Origin: Hanleya hanleyi
Lineage: Eukaryota; Mollusca; Polyplacophora; Lepidopleurida; Hanleyidae
Length of the DNA: 64,000 nt
Assembly: GCA_036873755.1 (NCBI GenBank)
Contig: JAVTVY010019618.1
Location: 19,440 to 83,439 of the forward strand
Direction: 5' to 3'
Position 1 is the stretch's first letter. Each line of letters opens with the position of its first letter. Shown in pieces: positions 22,362 to 32,704 of the stretch. The translations under genes were made by a program, and so were the position numbers. Under the pieces are notes generated by a model that made no database searches, was not told the DNA's origin, and worked only from the letters and a program-made list of their open reading frames with translations.

Positions 22362-24185
22362 TCAGCGTAAAATATCCTGAAGAATATTCGGAGTAGCCAG
22401 TAGGTCCTCAAGATCCAACATCGTGGTGCAATTTCCAGCCGCCCAAAGTCGCCCAGAGGGATATTTCCCAGCACTGTCTCTGCGGATGGTGACTCCCGTT
22501 AAATTGTCTCCGAACATTTCCAGCAGAACGCCCTCTAAATATGAACAAAAACGCCGAATGCTTATCCACTCGTTGTTTGGAATGACTACACTTATCTCCT
22601 CAAGTTGTGATTCCAGAGATCCAGTAATCAGTTCCTGGACATCACCAGTGACTGCCAGACAGTGGTAAGCATTTAGAGCAACGGAGGATAATCGTTGAAG
22701 GGACCTCAGTGCTAACGACTGCCCAAACACCATGTAGGATTTGCCTTGTTTGAGAGATTGAGAGCCGAAAAACTTCAGGAATCCTATCAGGATTTCTCCA
22801 ATTGAGACACTGCTTTTCTCAGATCTAACATTTTCAAACAATGTATTTGACATGGTCTTCTCCGCTAAGATCGTGGAGATCAGCATCGCCCCTGAGCTTC
22901 CAATATGCGGGTCAGAGATAAACCCCTTGCTAAAAGCAAATTGTAAAATAAGCATTACGAGTTCCTGAAATGTCAGCATGTTCTGCTTTCGGGCCATTGA
23001 AACAAGACCCTCGCCCTCTGCCCATCTAAGGAGGAACTGAACTAATGGGATCAAGCCGTTATTCTGGTATAGGGAATTCAAGATCACACATTCTTGACGT
23101 GTGCGAGTTTCTGACTTGAATATGAATTGTCCAACACAGGTATCGGAGCTACGTTTTCTCATCTCTATGTATCCGTCATGCATTGCTTTCGCTATTTTAT
23201 CAATAGGCCTACTTGGCTTCAGGTGTTGACCAGTCGGCAATGAATATACCGAACTACCGTTAACATGGCCTAGTACATCAGAGACAATCCAAGGAAAGCT
23301 TAAAGCTCTCGTGTCTTCTGCACTGTATGACACCACGTACCAAGCAGACGCCTTGGCTATAACTTCTTCTGGCAGAGTTTTCGTGTTTAATTTCTCCTCT
23401 CCTCCAAACTCAACGAAAAACATCGAACGAAACCGCTTCCATATTTCTTGCATCTGTAACTTCACGAGATGAATAGTTTCGAACTTTTCATCTCGCTGAT
23501 TGATTCTCAAATGTAGACTTCTGATACACCCTGAGACAAGTTCTGCTTCTGATTTGATCCCGTATCGCCCCATCAATTGCCGGATGGTGTTGCTGTATCG
23601 TTCGTGGGTCTTTCGAGCTTCCGGCAAATAGAGCTCATGTCGTCTGTGGATAAGGTTTTCATTGATGGACAATAAGTTTATACTCCTTGAATTCTCTTTA
23701 TCTTCAAAACGCAAAAGGTTATCAAGTCTACGGCTGACATCATACATTTCGCCAAGTGCTCTCTTTGATTTGTAAACTGTGTTTTGTCCCTGCTTGCCCA
23801 TGAAATTTGGGTACACCTGGGGTCGTTCATCATCATCTATTTCTGGGCAGTTTCCGGTTTTTGGAAAATCAACAGCCTCGGAATGTTTCTCTGCCAGAAT
23901 TTGACAAACAGGAGAAAAAATGCCTTCTTCTTCGCTGTCGGCAAATGCTTTGTGTGCATTGGAAATCTGACCCAGTCGATCGTTTTGTATATATTCAGTG
24001 ACAAACGTGATGATGTCGTTAAACTCGACCTGTCTGCCAAGGCTCTCTTTCACCGGAGGCAAGTAATTCATTGCTTCCGCATTACATACTGGGAAATAAC
24101 GCAAGAAATCTGGAAGCCAAGTGACAAAGTATTCGTCCCCGTCAAGGTCCGATCCTGCCATTTCATTCGGATGCGGCCTTGGTCC
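22362..24185 (-). CDS. RdRP coding exon 5 with catalytic DLDGD
   Basis: The acceptor TTTTCATAG precedes GGACCAAGG. The exon begins GPRPHPNEMAGSDLDGDE and stays open for 607 codons to a TGA at 22362. The aspartates of DLDGD bind the catalytic metal in this family. The long tail contains a coiled, leucine-rich region (LTFQELVMLILQFAF) and ends NILQDILR. Parts of this exon are duplicated downstream at 20755-21810. Confidence 0.93.
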   Translation of the reverse strand, partial: GPRPHPNEMAGSDLDGDEYFVTWLPDFLRYFPVCNAEAMNYLPPVKESLGRQVEFNDIITFVTEYIQNDRLGQISNAHKAFADSEEEGIFSPVCQILAEKHSEAVDFPKTGNCPEIDDDERPQVYPNFMGKQGQNTVYKSKRALGEMYDVSRRLDNLLRFEDKENSRSINLLSINENLIHRRHELYLPEARKTHERYSNTIRQLMGRYGIKSEAELVSGCIRSLHLRINQRDEKFETIHLVKLQMQEIWKRFRSMFFVEFGGEEKLNTKTLPEEVIAKASAWYVVSYSAEDTRALSFPWIVSDVLGHVNGSSVYSLPTGQHLKPSRPIDKIAKAMHDGYIEMRKRSSDTCVGQFIFKSETRTRQECVILNSLYQNNGLIPLVQFLLRWAEGEGLVSMARKQNMLTFQELVMLILQFAFSKGFISDPHIGSSGAMLISTILAEKTMSNTLFENVRSEKSSVSIGEILIGFLKFFGSQSLKQGKSYMVFGQSLALRSLQRLSSVALNAYHCLAVTGDVQELITGSLESQLEEISVVIPNNEWISIRRFCSYLEGVLLEMFGDNLTGVTIRRDSAGKYPSGRLWAAGNCTTMLDLEDLLATPNILQDILR

Positions 24186-27100
24186 CTATGAAAAGGAATG
24201 ACAATAAAATCGGTTGGTCCCGATTAAAGAGAATTAAAATTAATTTCATATGAAGAAATAAATGTTCTCGAAGGTTGTCTTCAAAAGTCACAAATATGAC
24301 TATTTTGAAAAAATATAATGATAGATGTAACGTTGAATCCATAAAAGATGAAACCCATAGCTAAACCTTCGGAGAATGGTTATCATACCTCAGACGGGAA
24401 GACGATACAGTCGACCATGTGGTGCAGTTTTGGGACGTCTATAGCTTCGAACCTCCGGACATCTCCCTGATGCACAGCCGGGAACTTTGTCACAATAACG
24501 TATCCTTTCACAACTTCACACGAAGCACCAGGGTCTCTCATGCTCTTTGAATACTGAACGAATACCTCATTATGTTGAAGCGATTTTGTTTCGTCCATCG
24601 CCCCAAACATATTTCTGCCGTGGGTGGAAGGGATTTCGATCCTGGCCTTGTCCCGCATGTCTCCTGAAGTTATAGTGACAAAAACAGGTACACAGTATGC
24701 ATATATCGACTAATCAATTACCTGGCTACTCCAGGCAGTTGTGTAACATGAATGGACTAGAAGCTTGGTCAGATCCAGTATTTAGTAGCCAGTCGTCGTT
24801 CATAAATTGGTGAAATATGTGAGAGGTGGGAAAAGTTGACGTCTGGCGAATAAAACTCAACCATATGACTCAGACACATCGATAAAAACTCATCCATAAT
24901 CAGAATATCATATTCATGCTATAATATTAGTACCAAAACCCATAGGCATAAGATAAAACGTATATACCGGTGTATATATAAACACAAGCTAGATTCTTGC
25001 TAGAGGAAAGCGGTCAAAAGTTTCCACTGATGCCAGCAAAACGTGATTCTCCTATTGTCAATTCCACATCATTGAATATTGTTTTTTTCAAATGACATTC
25101 CTACAGTTCCTGATCATTTTTTAATAGTGATTTATATGAGAACCCTGGCGATATTGTAGTATACGATGTTCAAACAGTCACTAACTCTGGGTTAAGCAGA
25201 ATTAGGCACAACTACGAAGCGTATCGCCAGAGATCCTGCACGCTACATTAGTATCACTAGTATCATAAAACTTTAGAACCTTGGAGTGAAGACACTTGAT
25301 ATAATAACCGTGTCAAACCAGTTTCTGCAATACTGGTTTGTCACGTTGATTTAAATCGTCACGTTTATACAGGATCTAGCAAATGTCACAAAGCGAGATA
25401 AGTATATCTGACTATCCGGAAAGAGAGGGTAAACAATGTCGAAATTGTAAGCGCCTCTGTTGTCGGCGCGAGAATAAACACTTTTTAACCCTCGGCCTAT
25501 CAGGATGCGGGTTCCTGTCGTCGGCACGTACGTCCAGTCGTCCGGTCGCCCGGTCAGTCGTCCGTCCGGTCGTCAATATTTCTTGTGAACGCTCCAGAAG
25601 CCAACCATTGCTTCTAGAGACTTTAATTTTGGTATACATGATTGCTGGGTGGTCAGCCACAAGTCTATGAATTTGGATTGAGTCAGTGAATATGATTTAA
25701 CGTCGCTTTCAACACTATGTCGGTCATATCACGACGTTTGGTTTCCATTCCTTTTCACACCCGGAAACCACACGGATAGTGTCCTATTCCTTTTAAAACC
25801 ATGGATCCCGTGGAAGGGGTGCATTGCGATGATTTTTTTGGTTTCCTTAGCAATGTCACTTAAAATGTCCATATGACGACGTGAACAAGACAAAAGCCTA
25901 ACCGTTACAGCTAGAGATTTCAAATTTGAGCATTGTTGGGTGGTCAACCACAAGCCTGTCGAATTTGGGTATATTACGATGGTTTTTGTGGTTTCCATGG
26001 CAACGTCACTCAATGTCCGTATGACGACGTGAACACGATAAACGCCCAACTGTTGCAGCTAGTGATTTCAAATTTGCTTTGTTGCATTGTTGGGTGGTCA
26101 ACCACAAGCCTCTCGAATTCGGGTACATTGCGATGTTTTTTGTGGTTTCCAGTGCAACGTCATAGAAAACGTCCATATATGACATTGTGAACGCGATAGA
26201 AGCTAAACTGTTCCAGCTAGAGACTTCAAATCTGGTATACCGAATTGATGGGTGCTCATTCACAAGCCTGTTGAATTAGACTACATCGCAATGATTTTTG
26301 TGGTTTTCATAGCAACATCACGCAAAATGTCAATATTACGACGTGAATCGACGTGAGCCAAACCGTTGCTTCTAGCGACAAATTTGATATACGCGATTGC
26401 TGCAACTTCACGCAAAATGTTCATATGACGATGTGAACAAGATAGAAGCCAAACTGTTGCAGTTAGAGACTTCTTCAAGATCTTCATGGTGCTAATATGA
26501 AGAGTCACAATCAAAGCGTGACTGAGATACATCAGCCCCCACGTGGGTGAGCAGCATGAGTTTTGTACCATGTCTGTTGCCACGAGGAGAAGATTAATTT
26601 CTTCTACATGATGACTGTATATGGATAGTCACACATGTCCAGCTAATCATATCATAGTTAGTTATATCGTCGCTATATGGCCGAAATAGCGCTGAACGCG
26701 ACGTAAACCCTAACTCACTCACTCACTCACTCATTCTCTAGATGACTGCTTGACAACGAATATTATGGATTAGGAATACTGATCAGCGATACGGATTTGA
26801 TATTTTTGGAACATCATGATGTCTTGGCGAAATCATTGAAAACTGGTGATCGCTTCTCTTTTGCAGGAAACTAGCCTATGTTTATGTATACTATGATTGT
26901 CATTTTGAATTTGGTGCTAATACTGTTATATGGAATATGGAATAGGTCTTTGGATTATGGACGCGGATATTCTTTAATGGACGACGGCTGAATTATGAAT
27001 GACGGACCAGACGCTTGTAATTCAAATTTGGTACACAGGATTGGTTGGTCAACCACAAGCCTATTGAATATGGGTATATGTGATGATTTTTGTGGTTTCC

Positions 27101-30100
27101 ATGGCAATGTCACGCAAAATGACCTATGATGATGTGAACGCGATAGAAGCCAAACCGTTTGGTACGCATAATGGTTGGGTGGTCATACACTAGTTAGCCT
27201 ATCAAATTTGGGTAGGAGAGTGAGGACACATGGGACAGGGGAGACTTGGGACACCCTTTATTTGGTACCCTTGTGAAAGCCAATGAAGACTGAGCTTACA
27301 TGTGCTGTTTGGTTTTGATACCGCCCCCCACATTTACCATTCTGGTGTTTCCAGGAATCATTGAAGTGTGTAACTCTTTCTTTTTGTGTTTTTGGAGGTC
27401 ACGCCCATTTGTTTATACGGTGCAATATTAGGTATATGATGCCGATATTTTGGCACAGGATTGTCTGTTATATAGATCACACATGACACTGACAGAATTT
27501 GTGAGGACATGAACAGTTGAGCGAAAAATCACCATTTTGCTAAGTTGGGTCCCCTGGGGAGAGTTGGGACATAATGTCTCCCCTACGGTGTCCCATCTCT
27601 CCCTGCACTTTTGAATAATATTGCGATGTGTATGGTATTATTTTCTGTCGGCAAAGTGATAATTTTTTAGCAAGTTCGCATTTTCATGTTAAGTCATTAT
27701 TTTCTTCAAATAAAAAAGTTAGGGTATTGATTGCATTCAAGTCGTTACATCGGTTGTCCCATAATTCCAACTCCTTGTCCCATGTCTCCCGACACTGTCC
27801 CAAGTCACCCCCAAAATACACTGAAATGAAATCGTCTCCTCATTATAACACACTCGGTTTGATGTCTTACACACTGTGTCATTGCATGGGTATTCTTCCC
27901 AGGTTGGTGCATGGCACGCATTGATTTGTACAACTAAATACTTTGGACCGGATGTGAAATAATGTGACGTCACAGAAATAGTGTCCCAGGTCTCCCCACT
28001 CTTCCCTACATCGCGATGAGTTTCGTGGTTTTCATGGCAACGTCTCACAAATTGTCCATATGAGGTTGTGATTGCGATAGAATCCAAACCATTCCAGCCA
28101 CAGACTTCAAATTTCGCACACGGGATTTTTGGGTACTCAACCACAAGACAATTGAATTTGGATACATTGCAATGATTTTTGTAGTTTCCTTGGCAACGTC
28201 ACGTAAAATGTCCACATGATGATGTAAACGGGATGGAAGCCAAACCATTCTAGCTAGAGACTTTGAATTTAATCAAAGTATCACATCTCATCCAATGCAT
28301 CCAACATCCCACACTGAATTCCAACATAGCTTAATCTTTAACAAGTCACTGTTAAAGCATCTTCTGCATTCAGCCAAATCTTCCAGGTTTTTACACATGC
28401 ATTTTCCATTCATTGTCTACCAATATATAGTGATATATATATTTAGGTGCTATCTCATGTTTACTTTCATATCAGGAGTCTTGGGTCTAAACATGATTTT
28501 CCTTTTAGCTTATCGCTGGCTTCCTTCAAATATTAACGTCCAAGTCTCCCCCGAATGACGTTTCTTCATCACGCGTTTTTAACAGAGCAACTATAGGGCC
28601 GCAATGTAGATATCAACCATAATGTGTAACTCAGGATAAATAAAGTTTCTATCTATCTACTGACGTTGCTGAAAGCTACAAATAGATGGGCAATTCCAGA
28701 GGTGTATCAACGCTTCTTAAATCTTTCAATCAGACAGTAAGTAACGCAATACCATTCAACTCTAACCAGTCCATTATCATAAATTATCCTCTTCAACAAA
28801 TATAATGACACAACTAAGCACAGATGACTTGACAACAATTTTTGGGCGTTTTCGTTCGTAGTAGACTGCAAGCTCGTTCAATCGGACCTGAAGACAAACT
28901 GATCGGTATGTTTGCGTTTTCAAAACAATTGCTGTCTTCTTGATATACACGTATGCCTGACCATTTCTTGCTTAAAGTTTTCACAATAATTATACGATAA
29001 TAACAGCTTACTCATGTGCATTCCCATTACAGCATGAAGCATTTGACTGAAAAATGGATCAGTCGTCAGTTGAATTCCACTGTCCACCAGTTTCCCGTAC
29101 TTTATACCAATGCTTGCTCGTTTTCCCAACGCATCTGCGGCTTTTCGTTCGTGGATGAACATATCCACGAGCTCTTCGATCATGTCTTCCTGAAGACGAA
29201 GAAACACGGAGTTGGGCACGCCAAGTTGGTCCATCAGCATGACGGCTTGGTGATTCAGGTATAACTGACCTTTGGAGCAAAACACAACACAAGAATTTAC
29301 ATACTTCATCAAGTTAAAACAAGTTGAACATATATACCCGGCAATCTGCCTTATCCTGTTCTTCACATAAAGTTTCGAATGGTGAGAAAAATGTATATTC
29401 AATGAAGCATGGAATTTGTTTGACAATAAACAGATACCATATATGCTGAACAACGGTTAACGATCAAGATAAATTGTCGGGAGTATTTTCACCACAGAAC
29501 CACATGTGTCTCTCGTTTAGTAATACGTCACCAAAAACATTCCTTGACATTATCGGGGTAGTAAGTAAATATCAGACATTGTGAAGCCGGACCGTTGATG
29601 CGTCGAAACACATTCATATTATTCAGCAAGAGAAGATTACGTCTTTGTGAAATGTCATCATTTGCCATACATACCATTGAAGAATAAGGATAAGGAGACT
29701 TCCAACTTACACGGCTGAGAAACTTTCACTATCTCAAGACGCTGGTGGTCACTTTCGAATTTTCGCATACTCTTTCTAATGATGAGGGAGTCCCCGTCCA
29801 AAGTAGGGTAAAGTGACACAGTCCCCTTACATCCGCCATATCTGATCTGATACACTGAGTGTACTCGCGTTCGACCGGTTTCTTTGGATATCTATGGAGA
29901 ACATCTCTAATCAATCACATTTTGACTTTTCACATATTAAGATATTTAATCTTGTATGTAGCAACTGTCATTTGATGACAACATCTTACATAAAATGATA
30001 TAGTAGCTCTTAGTGACTCATCCCCGTGGGTATGTTGTGGTTTTTAAGTTAAGATCCAACTAAGTTATGCCTCGAACAAGAAATTGTTGACGAACGAACG

Positions 30101-32704
30101 ACCGGACGAAAGGCAGGCGGGACGAACGGTGTGCGAGGATAAGATTTTTCTCTGAACGGATTGTCCCCCTGTATGTTTCAACCCACACCCACTCACCCTA
30201 AATCTAACCATAATCCAAGCCATATATGCTTCTATGCTCTAATTCAGGAACGGGAGTCAGATTACCCTGAACTTGAGCTCAGCTGTCCCCAACATTTGAT
30301 ATGGAAGAGGGACAGGAGATAGGGTGACCGATGAACCTTTTTATACTGGACGTCAAGACTTACATGGCGACGACGATAGACTGAGAGGTAAAAGAAATTA
30401 TATGGGTACCTGATCCATGGGTGATCTCCTGCTTCAAATAGACCTCAATATTCCTTCGAAGTAGGTTCTCATTTGCAAATTGTCCGGTAATGAGTGAGTG
30501 AGTCAGTGAGTTAGTCAGTCACTCCATGCGAATCTTTCGTTGGCAAAATAAGGAGAACCTTGATTTTTGACACGAAGGTGCATTGTTACCAGCAAGTTCT
30601 GAGCTGACCTACTTTTGATGAAAATCTCTGGTGATTATTGATGAAAATCACTGGTGATTCTGACTTGGGCTGTGCCAATCTTAATATAGGCAGGATTTCA
30701 ACTTGGGCGGGGGAGGGGGTCCAAGAGTTCAGTGCGAGTCGCAGTCCTAATGCCTACCCTACTTCGTAGGTCCTGTGACCGTTAGTCACACTGCTCATGT
30801 TTTCAAAAGAACGGTGTTTATTTCGTGATTTCGTGAATGGTTGCCGAGGCATGGCAGGCCAAAGTTACATTTATGATAAAACAATTCCTGTATGTAATAG
30901 GTGGAACGTTAGATATTTTAACCACTGTAATGAGTTTTGTGAAATTTTGCATACGGGTATTTTTGACAATTATACATCCATTGAATGCAACACAGCTGTC
31001 ATTCTTCTACAAATAAGCCCAAATAGCAGTTACAATCCCAATCATGTTTGAACAGTTTTATTTTTCTACATAGGGCAATATTAGTGATGATGAGGAAATA
31101 GAAATATAGGAATCTTAACAAGTTTTAAAAATACTCCTTTCTCATACCTTCAGGGATTACAGCTCATAACCATGGATTGAATTTCATATCAGTTTCATAT
31201 ATTTCAAGAAGTTTTGTCACATTTATTGATGTACTACAGGACTCACCTTTTTGGCCAGAGATAAGGATATCCTGCCCGTTCCATCGGAGAATGTATAACC
31301 ATTCTTCTTTACATCCTTATCGTCAGTTGTCACTTTCTTTCCATCTGCCTCAACTGTAATGCTATCTTCTGAAGTCGAGAAACACTGTCCCATCCTGGAC
31401 ACGTATGTCGCCGCACAGCCGATCCGACTCAAGTCCCCCATCCAATCCCTTATGTCTTCCGCCTCGTATCCTTCGTCGTCTTCAGCATAAAACCAGACCC
31501 CGTGGTCCCGAAGTTGGCTGTTCGAGCAAGCCAGGAATTCAAAATGCCTATCACATGCAAAGATGCCATCTTCAAGGCGGCGTTCTATTGTTCTTCGATA
31601 GAAGTCATCCTCTGCACGAACGTTTGACAGTCTCTGCATGTCGTCATCTCGGAAAGACACTCTCAGACAGAAATCTGGGTCGTATTTACGGAGGATCCGG
31701 TTATCAAACATGATATGTGGAGGGTAGAAAATACATCTGGTTGGGGTGGCCACAAGTCGTCGTACTTTTTTGAGCTTGGGAAGTAGTATATCGCACGTTT
31801 TATAATCATCAGACATGAACAACTTGAGGGCTTGTCTCAGATTGATGAACCTGCGTGTCTCTACCACGTCAGCTATTTGGTACAAAGACTCCTCCAGCTG
31901 GGTTGGTTCTTTCTGAGAATACGACGCCATGTCCTCCAAGAAGGAGTTGTCCCGAGCTATAGTCTCTGACACCAGCAAGCCTTTTGAGATAAGGACTTGA
32001 AAAGCCCAGCGTTCCGCAAAACTGCTAAGATACATATGTGAAAGTTTAGAGATTTGGCTATCTTTGGTTGTCTTCTCAAAATGCACTGCAACATTTGTAA
32101 AGTTCACCCGAAATCCCAAAGACTGGAGTCTGCTCAGGATGCCATCCACTCCGGGGAATTGCGACTGTGGATCCGTTGCTCTTATTCTCAGTCTCATGCA
32201 GTTGGAACCGCCAAGTATATCAGCTGAACAGGTCATGAATTCAATCATTCTCTTGAAAGGAAACCGATAGTTATCGCCATCAATGTTACTGATATCCGGG
32301 TGAACTATATGCCTAAGCCTTAATGGCAAAGCTTCGCTAACTCTTGGTGCCAACAAAAGCAGAAAGTAGATGTCAACAGACGCTTGATTTTTACTAACTA
32401 TAATATCTGTGGCAATGTCTCTATTCCAGAGCAACTCGAACTTACCAACATTACCTGCAAATTCAAAAAATATGTAGAACTTTTTGCTGTCATACTCAAA
32501 CCGAGCCTTGCATCTACCTGTATCGAAAATCGGAAGCCTTCCACTGGATTTGCTGTTGTAATAACCGTAGAAGGAGTTTGGGTGAAGAAAGGAGCCCAAT
32601 GAGAAATCTTCAATTGGAATGTCACTATGGAGGGCTATTCTCTGAGTAGACGTGTATATGGCGGTATCATGGGTACTCAGCCAAAATGGAAGATTTGTTG
32701 TCAT
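22362..32704 (-). CDS. Cellular RNA-dependent RNA polymerase (RNAi type), five coding exons
   Basis: Cellular RdRPs make double-stranded RNA from RNA templates in small-RNA pathways of plants, fungi, nematodes and some other animals. Proposed exons are 32704-31247, 29891-29711, 29269-29012, 24663-24389 and 24185-22362. The joined length is 3,996 nt, an open frame of 1,331 residues plus stop, and every junction keeps phase with GT...AG borders. The RdRP domain runs from SDGTGRISLSLAKK (about 473-486) through YQIRYGGCKGTV (500-511), LYLNHQAVML, ARIEIPSTHGRNMFG and QGDVRRFEAIDVP to the DLDGD catalytic motif (737-741). About 590 residues follow the motif. Family members are usually 1,100-1,700 residues, so the length fits. 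The start is the ATG at 32704, next to an in-frame TGA; a longer original N-terminus is likely. A viral polymerase is excluded by the DxDGD type and the introns. Confidence 0.9.
24389..24663 (-). CDS. RdRP coding exon 4
   Basis: The acceptor ATAACTTCAG precedes GAGACATG. The peptide contains KARIEIPSTHGRNMFGAMDE, EVFVQYS, GYVIVTKFPAVHQGDVR and HHMVDCIVFP, all classic RdRP blocks just before the catalytic motif. The donor TCTGAG|GTATGA ends at phase 0. The preceding intron (24664-29011) is 4.35 kb and full of repeats. Confidence 0.92.
24664..25189. other. Intron sequence with a dispersed-repeat trace
   Basis: Part of RdRP intron 3. A stretch near 24820-24890 (GAGGTGGGAAAAGTTGACGT, then CTGGCGAATAAAACTCAACC) resembles 38330-38385 and, inverted, 43560-43625. 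Confidence 0.5.
25190..25480 (-). mobile_element. Penelope-like element 3' fragment
   Basis: The minus strand matches the RT thumb region of the Penelope-like copies. It runs from TACAATTTCGACATTGTTTA (equivalent of YNFDIVN) through GTGACATTTGCTAGATCC and GTGACGATTTAAATCAACGT to the 3' text near GCTTAACCCAGAG. It is short and frame-broken. It lies in RdRP intron 3, in the same orientation as the gene. Confidence 0.75.
25590..26475 (+). repeat. Satellite of about 155-170 bp in RdRP intron 3, first part
   Basis: Diverged units contain TTGGGTGGTCAACCACAAGC, then GGGTA(C/T)ATT(G/A)CGATG, GTGGTTTCCATGGCAACGTC, CATATGACGACGTGAAC and AAACTGTTGCAGCTAGAGAC. Landmarks lie at about 25648, 25937, 26093 and 26250. 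The array continues at 27020-27212 and 28009-28270, after insertions. Its many small reading frames are artefacts. Confidence 0.8.
25676..25740 (-). mobile_element. SINE-like tail, minus orientation
   Basis: TGAGTCAGTGAATATGATTT followed by AACGTCGCTTTCAACA and CGGTCATATCACGACG is the reverse complement of the SINE-like tail family. The same form occurs at 33143-33205. Confidence 0.5.
26471..27018 (+). mobile_element. Penelope-like 3' end inserted in the satellite and split by a SINE
   Basis: TTCAAGATCTTCATGGTGCT to GTGACTGAGATAC (26474-26540) and ATTCTCTAGATGAC to ACGCTTGTA (26734-27018) are together the 3' untranslated end seen at 53155-53498 and 58735-59034. The satellite monomer is cut at its GAGACTTC/TTCAAATTTGG position and resumes at 27020, so the insertion came after the array formed. 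Orientation is opposite to the fragment at 25190. Confidence 0.75.
26541..26738 (+). mobile_element. SINE-like element, possibly full length (about 198 bp)
   Basis: It interrupts the Penelope 3' end between GAGATACATC and ATTCTCTAG, so both borders can be read from the empty-site version at 53205-53225. The head begins CCCCCACGTGGGTGAGCAGC. The body has TAGTTAGTTATATCGTCGCT and CTGAACGCGACGTAAACCCT, and the tail is (CACT)n. No clear tRNA B box is visible in the head, so its promoter class is unknown. Confidence 0.7.
27019..27212 (+). repeat. Intron satellite, continued
   Basis: Units resume with TTCAAATTTGGTACAC, TTGGTCAACCACAAGCC and GTGGTTTCCATGGCAATGTC. The last unit is cut at TTTGGGTA by the MITE-like insertion. 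Confidence 0.75.
27213..28008. mobile_element. 0.8-kb MITE-like element with TA target duplication
   Basis: The flanking satellite monomer normally reads TTTGGGTACATTGCGATG. Here TTTGGGTA is followed by about 792 bp and then TACATCGCGATGAG, so the host unit resumes after a duplicated TA. The ends are imperfect inverted repeats: left GGAGAGTGAGGACACATGGG; right, reverse-complemented, GGGAAGAGTGGGGAGACCTG. Further copies of the (T)GGGACA/TGTCCCA motif lie inside. TA duplication fits the Tc1/mariner/pogo group. No transposase is present. Confidence 0.75.
28009..28270 (+). repeat. Intron satellite, last part
   Basis: It continues the interrupted monomer (GTGGTTTTCATGGCAACGTC) and holds one more unit with GTAGTTTCCTTGGCAACGTC, ending near 28270. 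Confidence 0.75.
28271..29011. other. Rest of RdRP intron 3
   Basis: No gene is seen. AATAAAGTTTCTATCTATCTA at about 28637-28658 resembles the short-repeat 3' tail of a LINE; a similar AAATAAATATCTATCTCT lies at about 50056. The source element is not identifiable. Confidence 0.4.
29012..29269 (-). CDS. RdRP coding exon 3
   Basis: The acceptor GCTCCAAAG precedes GTCAG. The split codon with the previous exon gives Cys. The peptide contains LYLNHQAVMLMDQLGVPNSV and FLRLQEDM, the usual (Y/L)LN-Q-I-LL---GV motif. The donor CATGA|GTAAGC leaves phase 1. Confidence 0.9.
29711..29891 (-). CDS. RdRP coding exon 2
   Basis: The acceptor TTCTCCATAG precedes ATATCC (phase 0). The peptide includes VYQIRYGGCKGT, LIIRKSMRKFES and LEIVKVSQP, which correspond to the conserved (F/Y)Q(I/V)R(Y/F)GG-KG and KF blocks of the family. 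The donor CCGT|GTAAGT leaves phase 1. Confidence 0.9.
29892..31246. other. RdRP intron 1
   Basis: A 1,355-bp intron between AAG|GTGAGT and the acceptor at 29892. A GAACGAACGACCGGACGAAA tract (about 30090-30130) and GTGAGTGAGTGAGTCAGTGA near 30490 are simple repeats. No extra exon was recognised, and the phases of the neighbouring exons need none. Confidence 0.5.
31247..32704 (-). CDS. RdRP coding exon 1 (residues 1-486)
   Basis: The exon opens with MTTNLPFWLSTHDTAIYTST and ends at SLAKK with the donor AAG|GTGAGT (intron begins at 31246), phase 0. It covers the N-terminal region common to cellular RdRPs, including HPDISNIDGDN, ARDNSFLEDMASYSQ and RVSFRDDDMQRL (the conserved V(R/S)F-D/E-D stretch), and then the start of the catalytic domain. 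Confidence 0.9.

Noticed and set aside
22362..32704. RdRP as an integrated RNA virus polymerase
   Set aside because: The DLDGD motif and neighbouring blocks are of the cellular two-barrel type, and the gene has phased spliceosomal introns.
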